A stretch of DNA of 64,000 nt from Bacillus sp. UNC438CL73TsuS30 (GCF_000482325.1 NZ_AXVA01000013.1:62001-126000); one strand, 5' to 3'. Positions 1 through 10,464 are shown, counted from the stretch's first letter. A program made the numbers and translations. The notes: a model not told the origin generated them from the letters alone.

Positions 1-2210
1 AGTGAGACAGAATTGATTTCCGGTAAATCCTCCGAAATCAATAGCTTAACATGATCTCCGTAATCAAATGGAGAAGGAATCATCATGGTACAAGCGGAAG
101 GAAGGCCAATCTCCTTCTTTATATATTCAAATGAATGGTTAACCGTTAACGTGGCGGATGTCACAACAACACTTTTCTTCATATTGAAAAACTTGTCCCT
201 GAGCGCTACTGCAACTGAGGCTGGTTTCGCTATAAAGGTTGTTACGTTTTGTGGAGACCTATAGTCTACTTCCATCCATTTTACAAAATTTGTTTTTAGA
301 ATAAAGCATGCTTGGACCGTATTTTTCAATTCTTCTAAATCGTGTAGAAATGAAATCAATTCCTCGATTATATTCCTATGCTCTTGTGTCAGTTTGCCTT
401 TGTTATTCTCAATCCATGCTAATCTGTCCATCATGGCTGAATGCAAATCCTTTAGCAAGAATGCAAATCTTTCTGCACTATGGACAAGTGCTGACTTCTC
501 TTTTCCATGGTCTTCGTCTGAAAAGCGCACCTTTGCGCGGGTGAATCCCTTTTTGTTACTTCCCATCTTTTTGGCATATAGGGCGATCAGCTTAAAAAAT
601 TCATCCATTTCATAAAATAAATCTGTTGCCAGCTTGTTTATTTTAGATGTATGTGTCAACACTTCCGCTTTGCTGCCGGATAATTTCAGCAATTCCTCAA
701 ACTGATAAAAAAGCTGTTTCTGTTCATAGTGACCAAATTTGCTTAACAGCATTCTAGTGGACAAATAATCTAAGCTAAAGCCAAAAAACTGACTGGCTAC
801 TTTCTCAAAATGATGTCCTTCATCAATAATGCAGAAATCAAAATTAGGCAGAATGGTCCCATTGGCGGAAAGATCACTTAATAGTAAAGAATGATTGGTA
901 ATGATTAAATTTGCTTCCTCAGCTGTTTTTTTAGCCCGAAGATAGAAATCCTTTTCAAGCCATTCATTTGATTGTATAAAAACAGTTGGGTCATTTTTTA
1001 TCCGATTCCAATAAAAAGATCCTCCGCTTGCCAGATTTAATTCATCTTTATCACCTGTGTCTGTTTCCATCAACCAGACCAGGATTTGCATTTTCGTTAA
1101 GGTTGTATCGTAATTATCGTTTTCATCTAATAAGGTTTCGTTGAATTTCACCAGGCTTATATAGTGACTTCTTCCTTTCAAAAGCACTGATGTGAATTTA
1201 AAGGGAAGCATTTTTTCAAGCATTGGGATTTCTTTTTTAATAATCTGCTCCTGGAGCTGAATGGTATGAGTACTCACCACAATAGGCTGTCCGTTTTGCT
1301 TAGAATAAAATACACTTGGTAATAAATAACCAAGAGATTTTCCTACCCCTGTCCCCGCTTCAATCAACAAATGCTCCTGTTTTCGAAACGCTTGATAAAT
1401 TCCATCCATCATTGTAAGTTGACCGGTTCTATTTTCAAAGTTTTTAAAGGCCTGCTTTATTATTTTGATTTTTTCCGCTTCTTTTTCAGGATAATGAAGA
1501 GACTCCTTTTCCCGATTTACTGATTGCTTCGCAGTTTCTTTTTTTAAAGCAATTCCCTTAAACATTTCAAGCCCTTCTGGCAGGACCTCTTCAGTAAGAT
1601 CCTTCTCCACGAGTAACTCGTCCAGCAATTGCTGTAAATCACTTTTAAGACCGCCTGAAAGATGTGAAAGCTGTCTTAATGTTGTGATGGGCATTGATGC
1701 CAGTTTGTTAAGCAAAATAAGAAATAATTCTGCTGTTACTTCGGCATCACTGTCGGCTTGATGCGGACGATCGTGCTGCAGATTTTCTTTTTCTGCTAAA
1801 TCTGACAACTTATAGCCGTCTGCTGTTGGATACAGAATCCTTGCCATTTCCACCGTGTCTATTACTGATCCGTAAAATCCCTCAAAGCCAGCAAGCTGTA
1901 ATTCTTCCTGAAGAAATGATAAATCAAATAATACATTATGTGCAACGAAATAAGCCCCTTCAAGAATTTTCTCTATCCTTGGGGCAATTTCTGAAAACTC
2001 AGGAGCATCCTTTACCATATCATCATCAATACCAGTCAATTCTACAATAAAAGCCGGAATTTGCTTTATTGGATTAACCAGTGATGAAAACTTTTCTGTG
2101 ATTATACCGTTTTCAATGACCACTGCTGCAAATTGAATAATTCTATCCCCTTTTTTAGGAAGATTACCTGTGGTTTCTAAATCTATAACAACATATTTAT
2201 TTTCTAACAT
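1..2210 (-). CDS. dinG: DinG-type 3'-5' exonuclease/helicase, C-terminal part beyond the window
   Basis: This reading frame starts at ATG 2208-2210 and stays open to the window edge, so about 736 N-terminal residues are visible and the C terminus is missing. The protein opens with a DEDDh exonuclease motif (VVIDLETTG, residues 7-15), the proofreading-type domain fused to Firmicute DinG. An XPD-like helicase part follows, with a Walker A motif (EAGTGVGKS, about residue 285) and a DEGH box (IIDEGHHFE, about residue 465). Firmicute DinG lacks the iron-sulfur cluster of the E. coli enzyme and acts mainly as a 3'-5' exonuclease; that is family knowledge. It lies downstream of panBCD, as in B. subtilis. 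Confidence 0.93.
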   Translation of the reverse strand, partial: MLENKYVVIDLETTGNLPKKGDRIIQFAAVVIENGIITEKFSSLVNPIKQIPAFIVELTGIDDDMVKDAPEFSEIAPRIEKILEGAYFVAHNVLFDLSFLQEELQLAGFEGFYGSVIDTVEMARILYPTADGYKLSDLAEKENLQHDRPHQADSDAEVTAELFLILLNKLASMPITTLRQLSHLSGGLKSDLQQLLDELLVEKDLTEEVLPEGLEMFKGIALKKETAKQSVNREKESLHYPEKEAEKIKIIKQAFKNFENRTGQLTMMDGIYQAFRKQEHLLIEAGTGVGKSLGYLLPSVFYSKQNGQPIVVSTHTIQLQEQIIKKEIPMLEKMLPFKFTSVLLKGRSHYISLVKFNETLLDENDNYDTTLTKMQILVWLMETDTGDKDELNLASGGSFYWNRIKNDPTVFIQSNEWLEKDFYLRAKKTAEEANLIITNHSLLLSDLSANGTILPNFDFCIIDEGHHFEKVASQFFGFSLDYLSTRMLLSKFGHYEQKQLFYQFEELLKLSGSKAEVLTHTSKINKLATDLFYEMDEFFKLIALYAKKMGSNKKGFTRAKVRFSDEDHGKEKSALVHSAERFAFLLKDLHSAMMDRLAWIENNKGKLTQEHRNIIEELISFLHDLEELKNTVQACFILKTNFVKWMEVDYRSPQNVTTFIAKPASVAVALRDKFFNMKKSVVVTSATLTVNHSFEYIKKEIGLPSACTMMIPSPFDYGDHVKLLISEDLPEINSVS

Positions 2211-2310
2211 TATTTACACCTCAAACCTTCGTTCATTAAAACGGTATCACAAAAAAGGTAAAAGAAAAAGAAACTATTTCAAGAGATTTAAAACTATTAT
2301 ATAAAAAGAA

Positions 2311-2344
2311 CCTAAAAAAAGAAAAATCCCCAAAAGAGGGGATT
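2311..2344 (-). terminator. Rho-independent terminator of panBCD
   Basis: A 7-bp stem (AATCCCC/GGGGATT) is followed on the minus strand by a run of T. It overlaps the last codons of panD and separates the pan operon from dinG. Confidence 0.75.
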
Positions 2345-2726
2345 ACATCACTGTTAACGCTGGTTCAGCGTGTAGCAATTCTTTTATTTTGTTGTTTTCA
2401 TCCATAATGGCGACCCTTGGGTTATGCTCAGATAATTTTTCTTCTGAAACGAACGCATAGGAAATAATAATAACAATATCCCCTTTTTGAACAAGCCGTG
2501 CCGCCGCACCATTTAAACAAATCACTCCGCTGCCGCGCTCACCGGGAATAATATAGGTTTCAAGACGGGCTCCATTGTTGTTGTTGACAATTTGCACCTT
2601 TTCATTGGCAAGCATCCCAACCGCATCCAAAATATCTTCATCAATGGTAATGCTGCCCACATAGTTTAAATTCGCTTCTGTAACAGTTGCGCGATGGATT
2701 TTACCGTTCATCATCGTACGAAACAT
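2343..2726 (-). CDS. panD: Aspartate 1-decarboxylase (pyruvoyl enzyme)
   Basis: PanD decarboxylates L-aspartate to beta-alanine, the amine half of pantothenate. The 127-residue protein has the family's usual length. Lys9 is in place and the self-cleavage site Gly24-Ser25 is visible in YVGSITID; Ser25 becomes the pyruvoyl cofactor. The ATG is preceded by a GGGAGGAG ribosome binding site. It is the last gene of panB-panC-panD and has a terminator at its stop codon. Confidence 0.97.
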   Translation of the reverse strand: MFRTMMNGKIHRATVTEANLNYVGSITIDEDILDAVGMLANEKVQIVNNNNGARLETYIIPGERGSGVICLNGAAARLVQKGDIVIIISYAFVSEEKLSEHNPRVAIMDENNKIKELLHAEPALTVM

Positions 2727-2770
2727 GATAGTTCTCCTCCCGGTCTTTGGTTGTTTTTCTATTGTACAGA

Positions 2771-3619
2771 CTAATCTATTTCTAAGATGAAATTATCAAT
2801 TAAACGAACATTAGTAAAATGTACAGCCAATGCGATGATGAATTTCCCCCCTAATCTTTCTAAAGGAAGTAACTGAGGGTAGGACAATATTTCTATATAA
2901 TCAATACGTCCACTGCTCTCTGAAGTAATCATTTCCTCAATTATACTGATTAGTGTAGAAGGGTTTCTCTCCCCCTCATCCATCACCTTTTTTGCTTGCA
3001 GCAGGCTTTTATGAAGAACAACTGCCTGCTTTCTATCTTCAGGAAGTAGATTTACATTTCTTGAGCTCTTTGCAAGCCCGTCTGCTTCACGAACAATATC
3101 AACGGGTACTAATTCCACCGGGAAATTTAAGTCGGTAATTAGCCCTTCAACAACTGCCACTTGCTGGGCATCTTTTTTCCCGAAATAAGCCCTTGTTGGC
3201 TGCACAATATGGAAAAGCTTCGCCAAAACTGTTGCCACCCCGTCAAAATGACTGGGACGTGATTTTCCGCATAAAACGTCCGTACGTTTCTGAACCACTA
3301 AGGTAACGGATGAAGGATTCGGATACATTTCCTCAACAGAGGGGTAGAAAAGAAAATCTACCCCCTCACTCTCCGCCAAGGCCCGGTCCCGTTCAAAATC
3401 GCGGGGATAGGTGGCAAAGTCCTCATTTGGACCAAACTGAAGTGGGTTTACGAATATGCTTAATACCACCAGCTCATTTTCTTCTCTAGCTTTTTTTATA
3501 AGACTGAGATGACCCTCATGCAAAAAACCCATGGTTGGGACAAAGCCGATCGATTTTTCTTGTGCTTTTTGATTTAAGACCTCTGCTTGCATTTCTTTGA
3601 CAGCTGGAATTACCCTCAT
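2771..3619 (-). CDS. panC: Pantothenate synthetase
   Basis: PanC joins pantoate and beta-alanine with ATP to give pantothenate. The 282-residue protein carries the nucleotidyltransferase HxGH-type motif ([17 protein letters not shown], residues 28-44) and the KMSKS-like AKSSRN segment near residue 187. Its ATG overlaps the panB stop codon by 4 bases, which indicates translational coupling. The gene order panB-panC-panD is that of B. subtilis. Confidence 0.97.
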   Translation of the reverse strand: MRVIPAVKEMQAEVLNQKAQEKSIGFVPTMGFLHEGHLSLIKKAREENELVVLSIFVNPLQFGPNEDFATYPRDFERDRALAESEGVDFLFYPSVEEMYPNPSSVTLVVQKRTDVLCGKSRPSHFDGVATVLAKLFHIVQPTRAYFGKKDAQQVAVVEGLITDLNFPVELVPVDIVREADGLAKSSRNVNLLPEDRKQAVVLHKSLLQAKKVMDEGERNPSTLISIIEEMITSESSGRIDYIEILSYPQLLPLERLGGKFIIALAVHFTNVRLIDNFILEID

Positions 3620-4452
3620 TGTTTTCCTCCATAAAGACCTTGAAGTTCTTCTTCTTTCATTGTAAAGGAGTGTTGATCTTCCGGGAATTTGTTCGATTTA
3701 ACCTCTTCGGTATAGGCTTGGATTGATTCCGTAATAAATGGATCAAGATTTGAATATTTCTTTACAAACTTAGGTACCCGTTCAACTCCATACCCTAAGA
3801 CGTCATGATATACAAGGACTTGTCCATCTACATTTTGCCCTGCACCTATCCCAATCACTGGAATGTTCAATTCTTTTGAAACCTCATGTGCAAGCTGCTT
3901 TGGAACACATTCTAAAACAACGGCAAATGCACCTGCACGTTCACACTCTCTTGCATCTTCAAGCAATTTAATCGCTGCATGGGCATCTTTGCCCTGAACC
4001 TTATATCCGCCTAATACGCCTACAGATTGTGGTGTTAACCCTAAATGGGCACAAACCGGGATTCCAGCCTTGGTAAGGGCAGCTATTTTTTCAATAACAT
4101 CATCTGCTCCTTCAATCTTTACCGCATGTGCACCTGTTTCTTGAATCAATCTCCCGGCATTTTTCAGGGTTTCATGAAGGGACAGATGATACGTTAAAAA
4201 CGGCATATCAGCGACAATAAAGGTGTCTTTGGCTCCACGTTTAACCGCTTTTGTATGGTGGATCATGTCATCAAGGGTTACGGGGATTGTAGAGTCATAA
4301 CCGAGGACAACCATACCCAATGAGTCCCCAACTAATATGATGTCTACTCCTCCTTGCTCGGCATGTTTAGCGGAAGGATAATCATAGGCCGTTAACATGA
4401 CAATTTTTTCTCCGTTTTGTTTCATTTTCAGAAAATCAGTCGTTTGCTTCAT
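3616..4452 (-). CDS. panB: 3-methyl-2-oxobutanoate hydroxymethyltransferase
   Basis: PanB transfers a hydroxymethyl group from methylene-tetrahydrofolate to 2-oxoisovalerate to form ketopantoate. Recognisable segments are [22 protein letters not shown] and [18 protein letters not shown]. The frame is open further upstream, but the start is set at ATG 4450-4452: GGAGG lies 7 bases ahead of it, the product (278 residues, [11 protein letters not shown]) matches the family, and the upstream extension overlaps a leader terminator. A second ATG one codon earlier is possible. First gene of the pan operon, behind a structured leader. Confidence 0.96.
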   Translation of the reverse strand: MKQTTDFLKMKQNGEKIVMLTAYDYPSAKHAEQGGVDIILVGDSLGMVVLGYDSTIPVTLDDMIHHTKAVKRGAKDTFIVADMPFLTYHLSLHETLKNAGRLIQETGAHAVKIEGADDVIEKIAALTKAGIPVCAHLGLTPQSVGVLGGYKVQGKDAHAAIKLLEDARECERAGAFAVVLECVPKQLAHEVSKELNIPVIGIGAGQNVDGQVLVYHDVLGYGVERVPKFVKKYSNLDPFITESIQAYTEEVKSNKFPEDQHSFTMKEEELQGLYGGKQ

Positions 4453-4506
4453 CATCGTACCTCCTTTTATTAGGAAGAGGTGAGTAAACGTAAAGAGTAT
4501 CTTTTC

Positions 4507-4542
4507 GAAAATAAAAAGATCCTTCTGAAGGCAGAGAGGATC
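4507..4542 (-). terminator. Intrinsic terminator inside the panB leader
   Basis: The minus strand has a stem GATCCT/AGGATC with an inner CTG/CAG stem, followed by TTTTTATTTT, about 55 bases before the panB start. A terminator between promoter and first gene suggests control by transcription attenuation. Confidence 0.65.
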
Positions 4543-4570
4543 ATTGTTACTCTTGTTTATGTTCATCCCT

Positions 4571-4602
4571 CTGTCCCGGTCCGAAATTTCGGATCTAGGC
4601 AG
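4571..4602 (-). ncRNA. Hairpin in the panB 5' leader, candidate pan RNA motif
   Basis: The palindrome TCCGAAATTTCGGA is extended by a CTGCC.../...GG-A-CAG stem with unpaired adenines. A further hairpin (GGGCAGT.../ACTGC) lies closer to the promoter, at about 4635-4660. The pan RNA motif, described upstream of pantothenate genes in Bacillus and other phyla, is a stem with bulged adenines, often in tandem. The match is by position and general shape, not by a covariance search. Confidence 0.5.
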
Positions 4603-4665
4603 AATCCAATTTTATGTGTTTTTTTAATCTAGAGGTGCAGTTCTGATTTGATACTGCCCAATGGA

Positions 4666-4693
4666 ATTATAACAAAATATACGAAATGTGCAA
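4666..4693 (-). promoter_or_regulatory. Sigma-A promoter of panBCD
   Basis: On the minus strand the sequence is TTGCAC, 16 bases, TATAAT. Initiation about 7 bases downstream would give a leader of about 200 nucleotides before panB, containing the hairpins and the terminator. Confidence 0.7.
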
Positions 4694-4703
4694 CTAAAGA
4701 TTG

Positions 4704-5693
4704 TTAAAGCTCTATGTCTGCAGAATAGATATGTCGGATGGCTCCATTCTTATCTTCTAAAAGTAATACACCATCTTCCGTTATTCCTAGCGCTTTTCCT
4801 TCAATTACCTCTGTTAAAGTGCGGGCTTTTAGATGTTTGCCGATACTAACAGCATAGCTTTCCCAAAGCAGCTTAATTGCAGAAAAGCCTTTCTCTAAAT
4901 AAATTCCATACCATTTTTCTATATACAAAAAAATACTTTTTATTAATTCAGCTCGGGATATCGGCTCGCCTTTTTCAATCAAAAGAGAACTTGCCGTCTC
5001 CTGCAGTTCTGTCGGAAAATCATCATTTTTCTGATTCACATTGATTCCAATCCCGATAATAACAGAGTGAATTCTGTCTGCTTCCGCTTGAAGCTCGGTT
5101 AAAATACCCGTTACCTTTTTTCCGTTCATTAAGATATCGTTTGGCCATTTTATTTCGGGTGTTAAGCCTGTAATCTCTTCTATTGCCTGTACAACTGCTA
5201 CAGCCGTTAACAGTGTCAACTGGGGTGCCTTTGTTAACGGTATATTCGGGCGAAGGATTAGGCTCATCCAGATGCCTGTATACTTTGGAGAATGCCATTT
5301 TCTTTCCATTCTTCCTCTTCCAGAAAACTGCTCTTCCGCTATGACGGTGGTACCCTCGGGAACATCTTCATTTGCTAACCGGTGAGCAATCTTTTGCGTT
5401 GACTCCACACTTTCCTCATAATAGATATTCCTGCCGATGAATTCTGTTTTTAACCCAAGCCTAATTTCATCTGCCGTTATCTTCTCAGGAGTTTTCAAAA
5501 TTCGATACCCTTTTCGTCGAACTGCTTCAAGCTCAAAGCCCTCCTTACGAAGTTCCTCCACGTGCTTCCAAACAGCCGTTCTGGAACAGCCAATCAATTC
5601 TGCTAATTGTTGTCCTGATAAATAGGATTCACCAGCATTCGTGAAGGCATCCAGCAATTCTTTTCTTATTTCTGATTGCACTCCATCAGCCAC
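4704..5693 (-). CDS. birA: Biotin operon repressor / biotin-[acetyl-CoA carboxylase] ligase
   Basis: BirA makes biotinyl-AMP, biotinylates carboxylase carrier proteins, and represses biotin genes when idle. The 329-residue protein has an N-terminal winged helix-turn-helix (about residues 20-60, with GCSRTAVWKHVEELRKEGF), the biotin-binding GRGRMERKWHS segment near residue 125, and KWPNDIL in the ligase core. It therefore keeps both functions. It overlaps the end of cca by 28 bases, so the two are likely cotranscribed, as in B. subtilis. Confidence 0.95.
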   Translation of the reverse strand: MADGVQSEIRKELLDAFTNAGESYLSGQQLAELIGCSRTAVWKHVEELRKEGFELEAVRRKGYRILKTPEKITADEIRLGLKTEFIGRNIYYEESVESTQKIAHRLANEDVPEGTTVIAEEQFSGRGRMERKWHSPKYTGIWMSLILRPNIPLTKAPQLTLLTAVAVVQAIEEITGLTPEIKWPNDILMNGKKVTGILTELQAEADRIHSVIIGIGINVNQKNDDFPTELQETASSLLIEKGEPISRAELIKSIFLYIEKWYGIYLEKGFSAIKLLWESYAVSIGKHLKARTLTEVIEGKALGITEDGVLLLEDKNGAIRHIYSADIEL

Positions 5694-6865
5694 TCCTTAA
5701 TATCGTTTTTTTCATTGATTAATTTTCCCTCGATAATAGCGTGTTCAATAGTTAAAAGAGTATCTTTTAACCAAGGTCCGGGTTTTTGATTGCACCACTG
5801 AAGCAAATCGTTCCCACTGACCACGAGGTCTCCCCGTTCCTTTATAGGTAGCCTGTCGTAACGTTTTATCAAATTGTTAATCATTTGAACTTCCTTCATT
5901 CCATTTATCACCTGAAAAAGCTTTTCAACTGATATGATGGTGTCCCGTTTTGCCAAATACAAATCATAAAGCTCCCATTCTTTATTAAGCCGAGAAGAGA
6001 GAAATAAAATGATTTGTTGAATTTCTCTAATATCTTTAAGGGCCAGCCGCCAATTTCTTAAAAATTGTTCAACTTCTTTTCCATCAAAATTCAGGCAATA
6101 AAGTACTAGTGCCCACATTTCATTTTTTGTCAAACTCTCCCAATTTAAACAGGCAAGTTTTTTTAGTTGTTCTTTCTTATCATTTAAACCTGGAAGATAG
6201 TGGTATAGACCTGTGTTAAGCATAACGTTAACAGATTCCTTACAATTTGGGCCGAGCAGAAGTTTCTCAAACTCTGACCGTTTCCGTTCTACAGCAATTT
6301 TATCTAGCAGGGAAGCAAGTTTTTCGAGAGCTGACAATGTCTGCGATTCAATTGAAAAGGATAGCTGGCTCATGAAGCGGACTGCTCTCATCATTCTTAG
6401 CGCATCTTCTTGGAATCTTTCCTCTGCTTGTCCGACAGTCTGAATGATTTTTTTCAAAATTGCCTTTTGACCGTCAAATGGGTCGATTAGCTTTCCACTT
6501 TGGTCCATTGCGATTGCATTCATCGTAAAATCTCTACGCTTTAAATCATCTTCCAAGTTACGTATAAATGAGACTTCTTTTGGCCTTCGGAAATCCTGAT
6601 ATTCAGATTCGGTTCTAAAAGTTGTAATTTCATAGGATGTATCCCGATACAAAACAAGAATGGTTCCATGTTCTATTCCGATATCAACCGTTTTTGGAAA
6701 AACCTTTTTCACTTCATCTGGTGTCGCGGATGTCGCAATATCAACATCACTAATTGGCTTCCCTAAAAGAAAATCCCGGACCGATCCCCCGACAAAATAG
6801 GCGTCGTAACCCGAGTCTTCTAATTTTTTAAGTACCGGGAGGGCAGATAAAAAAGGCTCAATCAT
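5666..6865 (-). CDS. cca: CCA-adding tRNA nucleotidyltransferase
   Basis: Adds or repairs the 3' CCA of tRNA. The class II nucleotidyltransferase head is seen in YFVGGSVRD with the metal-binding DVDIAT motif, followed by [10 protein letters not shown] and RMMRAVRF in the nucleotide-selecting neck. An upstream GTG at 6874 is in frame, but ATG 6863-6865 has AAAGGTG 6 bases ahead and is the better start, giving 399 residues. The start overlaps the end of bshA. Confidence 0.95.
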   Translation of the reverse strand: MIEPFLSALPVLKKLEDSGYDAYFVGGSVRDFLLGKPISDVDIATSATPDEVKKVFPKTVDIGIEHGTILVLYRDTSYEITTFRTESEYQDFRRPKEVSFIRNLEDDLKRRDFTMNAIAMDQSGKLIDPFDGQKAILKKIIQTVGQAEERFQEDALRMMRAVRFMSQLSFSIESQTLSALEKLASLLDKIAVERKRSEFEKLLLGPNCKESVNVMLNTGLYHYLPGLNDKKEQLKKLACLNWESLTKNEMWALVLYCLNFDGKEVEQFLRNWRLALKDIREIQQIILFLSSRLNKEWELYDLYLAKRDTIISVEKLFQVINGMKEVQMINNLIKRYDRLPIKERGDLVVSGNDLLQWCNQKPGPWLKDTLLTIEHAIIEGKLINEKNDIKEWLMECNQK

Positions 6866-8003
6866 ACACTTCACCTTTGTTCAAAAGTTTAAAATATAAT
6901 TGTTCGTATTGTTCAACAACCTTATTAGCATTAAATTTATTTCTAACCGTTTCTATTCCTCTTAACGAAAATGCTTCATGGAGATGTTCATCACTTAAAA
7001 TTTGAATAGCCTTACTAGAGATATCCTCAATATCTCCTAATTTACATAAAAATCCTGTTTTTCCATGTTCTATCACTTCAGGAATGCCGCCAACATTTGT
7101 CCCGATACACGGGACACCACATGCCATTGCTTCAAGTGCAACTAGACCAAAGCTTTCCTTTTCGGATAATAAGAGCTTTAAATCACTGATGGAATATAAT
7201 TCTTCAAGGCTTTCTTGTTTTCCTAAAAACAGAACACGGTCCTCCACACCTAATTTACGGACGAGCTTACAAACATTCGTCATTTCCGGACCGTCACCAA
7301 CTAATAGTAACTTAGCAGGCAAGACTTTGGAAATTTTCGCAAACGTTTTTACGACATCCGGAACCCGTTTTACAGCACGGAAATTGGAAACATGAATGAT
7401 TACCTTTTCCGATTCTTTTATTTGAAATTCAGTTTTTAAATGCTGTACATCACTTTTTTGATAGACACGCTCATCGATGAAATTATAAACTGTTTCAATT
7501 TGTTTATCCGGATTAATCAGTTCATAGGTCTGACTAATTAATGCATTTGAGACAGCCGTCACGGCATCTGACTTTTCAATGCCAAATTTAATCGCGTCGG
7601 TCAATGATGGGTCATAGCCTAAAACCGTTATGTCCGTTCCATGCAGAGTGGTAACAATCTTTATGTCATGATTGCTCATTTGTTTCGCTAAGATCGCACA
7701 AACAGCATGTGGAATTGCATAATGAACATGAAGTAAATCCAATTTCTCTCGATTAGCTACTTCAGCCATTTTACTTGCTAAAGCAAGATCATAGGGTGGA
7801 TATTGAAATACAGAATATTGATTTACATCCACCTGGTGGTAATAAATATTATGGTACATCCGGTTCAGTCTAAAAGGCATGCTCGATGAAATAAAATGGA
7901 TTTCATGGCCTTTCTCGGCGAGCATTTTTCCAAGCTCTGTTGCAACAACACCCGAACCGCCGACTGTCGGATAACAGGTAATTCCAATTTTAAGTTTCCT
8001 CAT
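6858..8003 (-). CDS. bshA: N-acetyl-alpha-D-glucosaminyl L-malate synthase (bacillithiol step 1)
   Basis: BshA is a GT4 glycosyltransferase that couples UDP-GlcNAc to L-malate in bacillithiol synthesis. Visible are the N-terminal [15 protein letters not shown] loop, [13 protein letters not shown], and the C-terminal [16 protein letters not shown] motif that binds the nucleotide sugar. At 381 residues it is of normal length. It overlaps bshB1 upstream by 4 bases and cca downstream by 8. The later enzyme bshC is not in the window, but the bacillithiol disulfide reductase gene ypdA is, at 62.3 kb. Confidence 0.96.
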   Translation of the reverse strand: MRKLKIGITCYPTVGGSGVVATELGKMLAEKGHEIHFISSSMPFRLNRMYHNIYYHQVDVNQYSVFQYPPYDLALASKMAEVANREKLDLLHVHYAIPHAVCAILAKQMSNHDIKIVTTLHGTDITVLGYDPSLTDAIKFGIEKSDAVTAVSNALISQTYELINPDKQIETVYNFIDERVYQKSDVQHLKTEFQIKESEKVIIHVSNFRAVKRVPDVVKTFAKISKVLPAKLLLVGDGPEMTNVCKLVRKLGVEDRVLFLGKQESLEELYSISDLKLLLSEKESFGLVALEAMACGVPCIGTNVGGIPEVIEHGKTGFLCKLGDIEDISSKAIQILSDEHLHEAFSLRGIETVRNKFNANKVVEQYEQLYFKLLNKGEVYD

Positions 8004-8716
8004 CTTGACTCTCCTAATAAATCATGATCGATGAGAAGAGGAACTTTCGACTTAAATCCTTCAGCAAATGGGATACCAACAAGTTTCCCAAACATTTTTT
8101 CCCTTGCCTCAACTGTTTCAATGTATCCATTCGTTAGTGGTGTATCGAAGCTTTCTTCTGTTCGTTCAAATTGACTTTTATATGCCCTCAATGCCTTGAG
8201 TTTTTTCTCGATTTGCTGCGAGATATCAGTGGTAAAATCCGGTTTGTGAAAACCATTAATCATATAAAAATACATTCTCTCAACCCGATGCGGTGCCTCA
8301 CCCTGATCAGTTTTAAATTTGCGGATTCCTGCAGAAAAAACGGCCTCCTCCACGAGGCGTGCACAATTTCCGTGATCGGGATGGCGGTCTTCAAAATATG
8401 GGGCAAAGACAATTTTAGGTTTTAATTGCCTTATGACCCCGGCAATCAATTTTATGTATTCACCGGTTAGATATAACCCTCTATCCGGCAGGGAAAGCGA
8501 TGTTCTAAAGGCCACCCCAAGGATATCTGCTGCATTCATCGCTTCTATTTTCCTAAGCTCTATTGTTCCATTCGAAGAAAGTCCTGCGTCAGTTAAATCA
8601 CAAATACCAATTCGTTTTCCTTGCTCAGAAAACTTAGCAATCGTCCCGCCCATTCCAATCTCAACATCATCGGCATGAGCACCAAATGCGAGAATATCTA
8701 AAGACTTAATTTCCAT
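8000..8716 (-). CDS. bshB1: Bacillithiol biosynthesis deacetylase BshB1
   Basis: Removes the acetyl group from GlcNAc-malate, the second step of bacillithiol synthesis. It is a zinc-dependent LmbE-family hydrolase with the AHADDVEIG metal motif and the HPDH motif (EDRHPDHGN). ATG 8714-8716 is preferred over an ATG four codons upstream because GGTGAG lies 5 bases before it; the product is then 238 residues. The gene overlaps mgsA upstream and bshA downstream. Confidence 0.95.
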   Translation of the reverse strand: MEIKSLDILAFGAHADDVEIGMGGTIAKFSEQGKRIGICDLTDAGLSSNGTIELRKIEAMNAADILGVAFRTSLSLPDRGLYLTGEYIKLIAGVIRQLKPKIVFAPYFEDRHPDHGNCARLVEEAVFSAGIRKFKTDQGEAPHRVERMYFYMINGFHKPDFTTDISQQIEKKLKALRAYKSQFERTEESFDTPLTNGYIETVEAREKMFGKLVGIPFAEGFKSKVPLLIDHDLLGESR

Positions 8717-9122
8717 TGCTCTCACCATTTTTCATCACATTTCTCCACTCAAGCAATCCTTGGTCTAATCCACGGATTAATAATTCTGCAGAACCCATAT
8801 TCGTTGCAAGCGGAATCGAGTATACATCACAAAGCCGAACAAGAGCAGTAACATCAGGCTCATGCGGCTGTGCGGTTAGTGGATCGCGAAAAAAGAAAAC
8901 GGCATCCATTTTATTTTTTGCAATCATCGCACCAATCTCCTGATCGCCACCAAGAGGCCCGGATTTAAATCGGGTTAATTCTAACCCTGTAGCTTCATTA
9001 ATTCGTAATCCAGTTGTACCTGTTGCAAACAAGGTATGCTTTGCAAAAATTGTCTGATAGGCCGTGACAAATTGAACTAAATCATTCTTTTTTTTATCGT
9101 GGGCGATTAAGGCAATATTCAT
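8706..9122 (-). CDS. mgsA: Methylglyoxal synthase
   Basis: Converts dihydroxyacetone phosphate to methylglyoxal and phosphate, a glycolytic bypass. The 138-residue protein has the phosphate-binding TGTTG loop and [12 protein letters not shown], followed by the [14 protein letters not shown] segment. It sits in a tight operon, ypjD-dapB-mgsA-bshB1-bshA-cca-birA, so bacillithiol, which detoxifies methylglyoxal, and its source enzyme share a transcript. Confidence 0.96.
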   Translation of the reverse strand: MNIALIAHDKKKNDLVQFVTAYQTIFAKHTLFATGTTGLRINEATGLELTRFKSGPLGGDQEIGAMIAKNKMDAVFFFRDPLTAQPHEPDVTALVRLCDVYSIPLATNMGSAELLIRGLDQGLLEWRNVMKNGESNGN

Positions 9123-9133
9123 ATCCAGACCTC

Positions 9134-9937
9134 CTATTCTAAAATATTTTCAAGACCATACACAAATGTTTTTAGGTTCATTACTGTTTCTACAGCTACT
9201 TTCACCCCGGACATAAAAGAGGCGCGATTATAAGAATCATGCCTAATAGTTAAGGTTTGTCCATCAGACCCAAATAAAACCTGCTGGTGTGCAACTAAAC
9301 CAGGGAGTCTAACCGAGTGAATATGCATTCCATCAAAATCTGCACCTCTTGCACCTGTAATGGTTTCTTTTTCATTTTGATGCCCCTGCTTCTTTGCCTC
9401 TCTTACTTCGGCAATCATTTCTGCCGTTTTAACAGCTGTGCCCGATGGCGCGTCAAGTTTCTGGTCATGATGAAGTTCAATAATTTCAATATCCTGAAAA
9501 TATTTCGCCGCCATTTGGGAGAATTTCATCATTAAAACAGCACCAATTGCAAAATTAGGTGCAATGATACAGCCTATTTCTTTTTCAGTACATATTCTCT
9601 CCAGCTCTTCTAGGTCGCTTTTAGAAAATCCAGTTGTTCCAACTACAGGTCTAACGTTGTATTGTAGCGCAGTTTTTGTATGATGCATGCCTACTTCCGG
9701 TGTGGTTAAATCGATTAACACATCCGCTTTAATATGTTGTAAACATGATTCAAGGTTCCCGAAGACAGGGACTTCTATTGGAAGTTGAAAGCCTTGTATG
9801 TCATTTAGCTGCTTCCCATCAAATTTATAATCGACCACGGCTGCCAACTCGAAATGCTCCGTATTCGCTGCCAGCATAACAGCCTCTCTTCCCATTCTTC
9901 CACGCGGTCCGGCAATAATTACTTTTATTGATTTCAT
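9134..9937 (-). CDS. dapB: 4-hydroxy-tetrahydrodipicolinate reductase
   Basis: NAD(P)H-dependent step of the diaminopimelate, lysine and dipicolinate pathway. The N-terminal Rossmann motif reads [13 protein letters not shown], and the catalytic loop [15 protein letters not shown] carries the histidine pair and lysine. ATG 9935-9937 is chosen over an in-frame GTG nine bases upstream, because the GTG lies too close to the GGAGAGTGAG ribosome binding site. The product is 267 residues, the family norm. Confidence 0.96.
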   Translation of the reverse strand: MKSIKVIIAGPRGRMGREAVMLAANTEHFELAAVVDYKFDGKQLNDIQGFQLPIEVPVFGNLESCLQHIKADVLIDLTTPEVGMHHTKTALQYNVRPVVGTTGFSKSDLEELERICTEKEIGCIIAPNFAIGAVLMMKFSQMAAKYFQDIEIIELHHDQKLDAPSGTAVKTAEMIAEVREAKKQGHQNEKETITGARGADFDGMHIHSVRLPGLVAHQQVLFGSDGQTLTIRHDSYNRASFMSGVKVAVETVMNLKTFVYGLENILE

Positions 9938-9942
9938 TGAAC

Positions 9943-10287
9943 TCACTCTCCATTTTCAGAATTAATTCTTGTCCAGCGATTTTTGTCTCTAGTATTAAAT
10001 TTATTCATCACATAATTATGAGCATCTTCTAAATCTATATGTAAAGAATTAGCGAAACAAATTAACACAAACAGCAAGTCACCAAGCTCCTCCTCAATTG
10101 CTTTTTCTGTTTCACTGTCCTTTTTGGGCTTCTCACCATAAAAATGATTGATTTCCCTCGCAAGTTCACCTAATTCTTCTGTCATCCTTGCCAGCATCGC
10201 TAATGGACTGAAGTATCCCTCTTTATATTGACCTATGTATTGATCAACCTCATTTTGCAGGTCCTTCATCGACTTTCCGATTGACAT
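9943..10287 (-). CDS. ypjD: MazG-like nucleotide pyrophosphohydrolase YpjD
   Basis: A small all-alpha NTP pyrophosphohydrolase of the MazG family. The metal-binding EExxE ... ExxD pattern is visible as [11 protein letters not shown] and [11 protein letters not shown]. The substrate in this subfamily is not established from sequence. ATG 10285-10287 is set as the start (AGAGGTG six bases ahead), giving 114 residues; the GTG upstream is part of that ribosome binding site. First gene of the dapB operon, with a promoter just upstream. Confidence 0.9.
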   Translation of the reverse strand: MSIGKSMKDLQNEVDQYIGQYKEGYFSPLAMLARMTEELGELAREINHFYGEKPKKDSETEKAIEEELGDLLFVLICFANSLHIDLEDAHNYVMNKFNTRDKNRWTRINSENGE

Positions 10288-10322
10288 CTTTTTCACCTCT
10301 GTTAAGTGTCTTACTGCTATTC

Positions 10323-10351
10323 ATAGTAGCTAAAATAAGGCTATTTTACAA
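10323..10351 (-). promoter_or_regulatory. Sigma-A promoter of ypjD-dapB-mgsA-bshB1-bshA-cca-birA
   Basis: The minus strand reads TTGTAA, 17 bases, TACTAT, about 35 bases before the ypjD start. Confidence 0.6.
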
Positions 10352-10386
10352 ATATTTTTGCTGAAAGTGGGAACTTTCTAATAGGA

Positions 10387-10415
10387 TTGCTCTTCCAATC
10401 GTAATTGGATATAAT
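10387..10415 (+). promoter_or_regulatory. Sigma-A promoter of ypjC with a palindromic spacer
   Basis: TTGCTC, 17 bases, TATAAT. The spacer contains a perfect inverted repeat, TCCAAT-CGTA-ATTGGA (10394-10409), a possible operator. Confidence 0.65.
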
Positions 10416-10464
10416 AAAAAACATTGATAGAGAGAAAAATATTGGAAAAAAAGGGGGAGATTTG

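Noticed and set aside
4452-4693. panB leader as a T-box
   Set aside because: I could not find the conserved T-box sequence (AGGGUGGNACCGCG-like) before the terminator.
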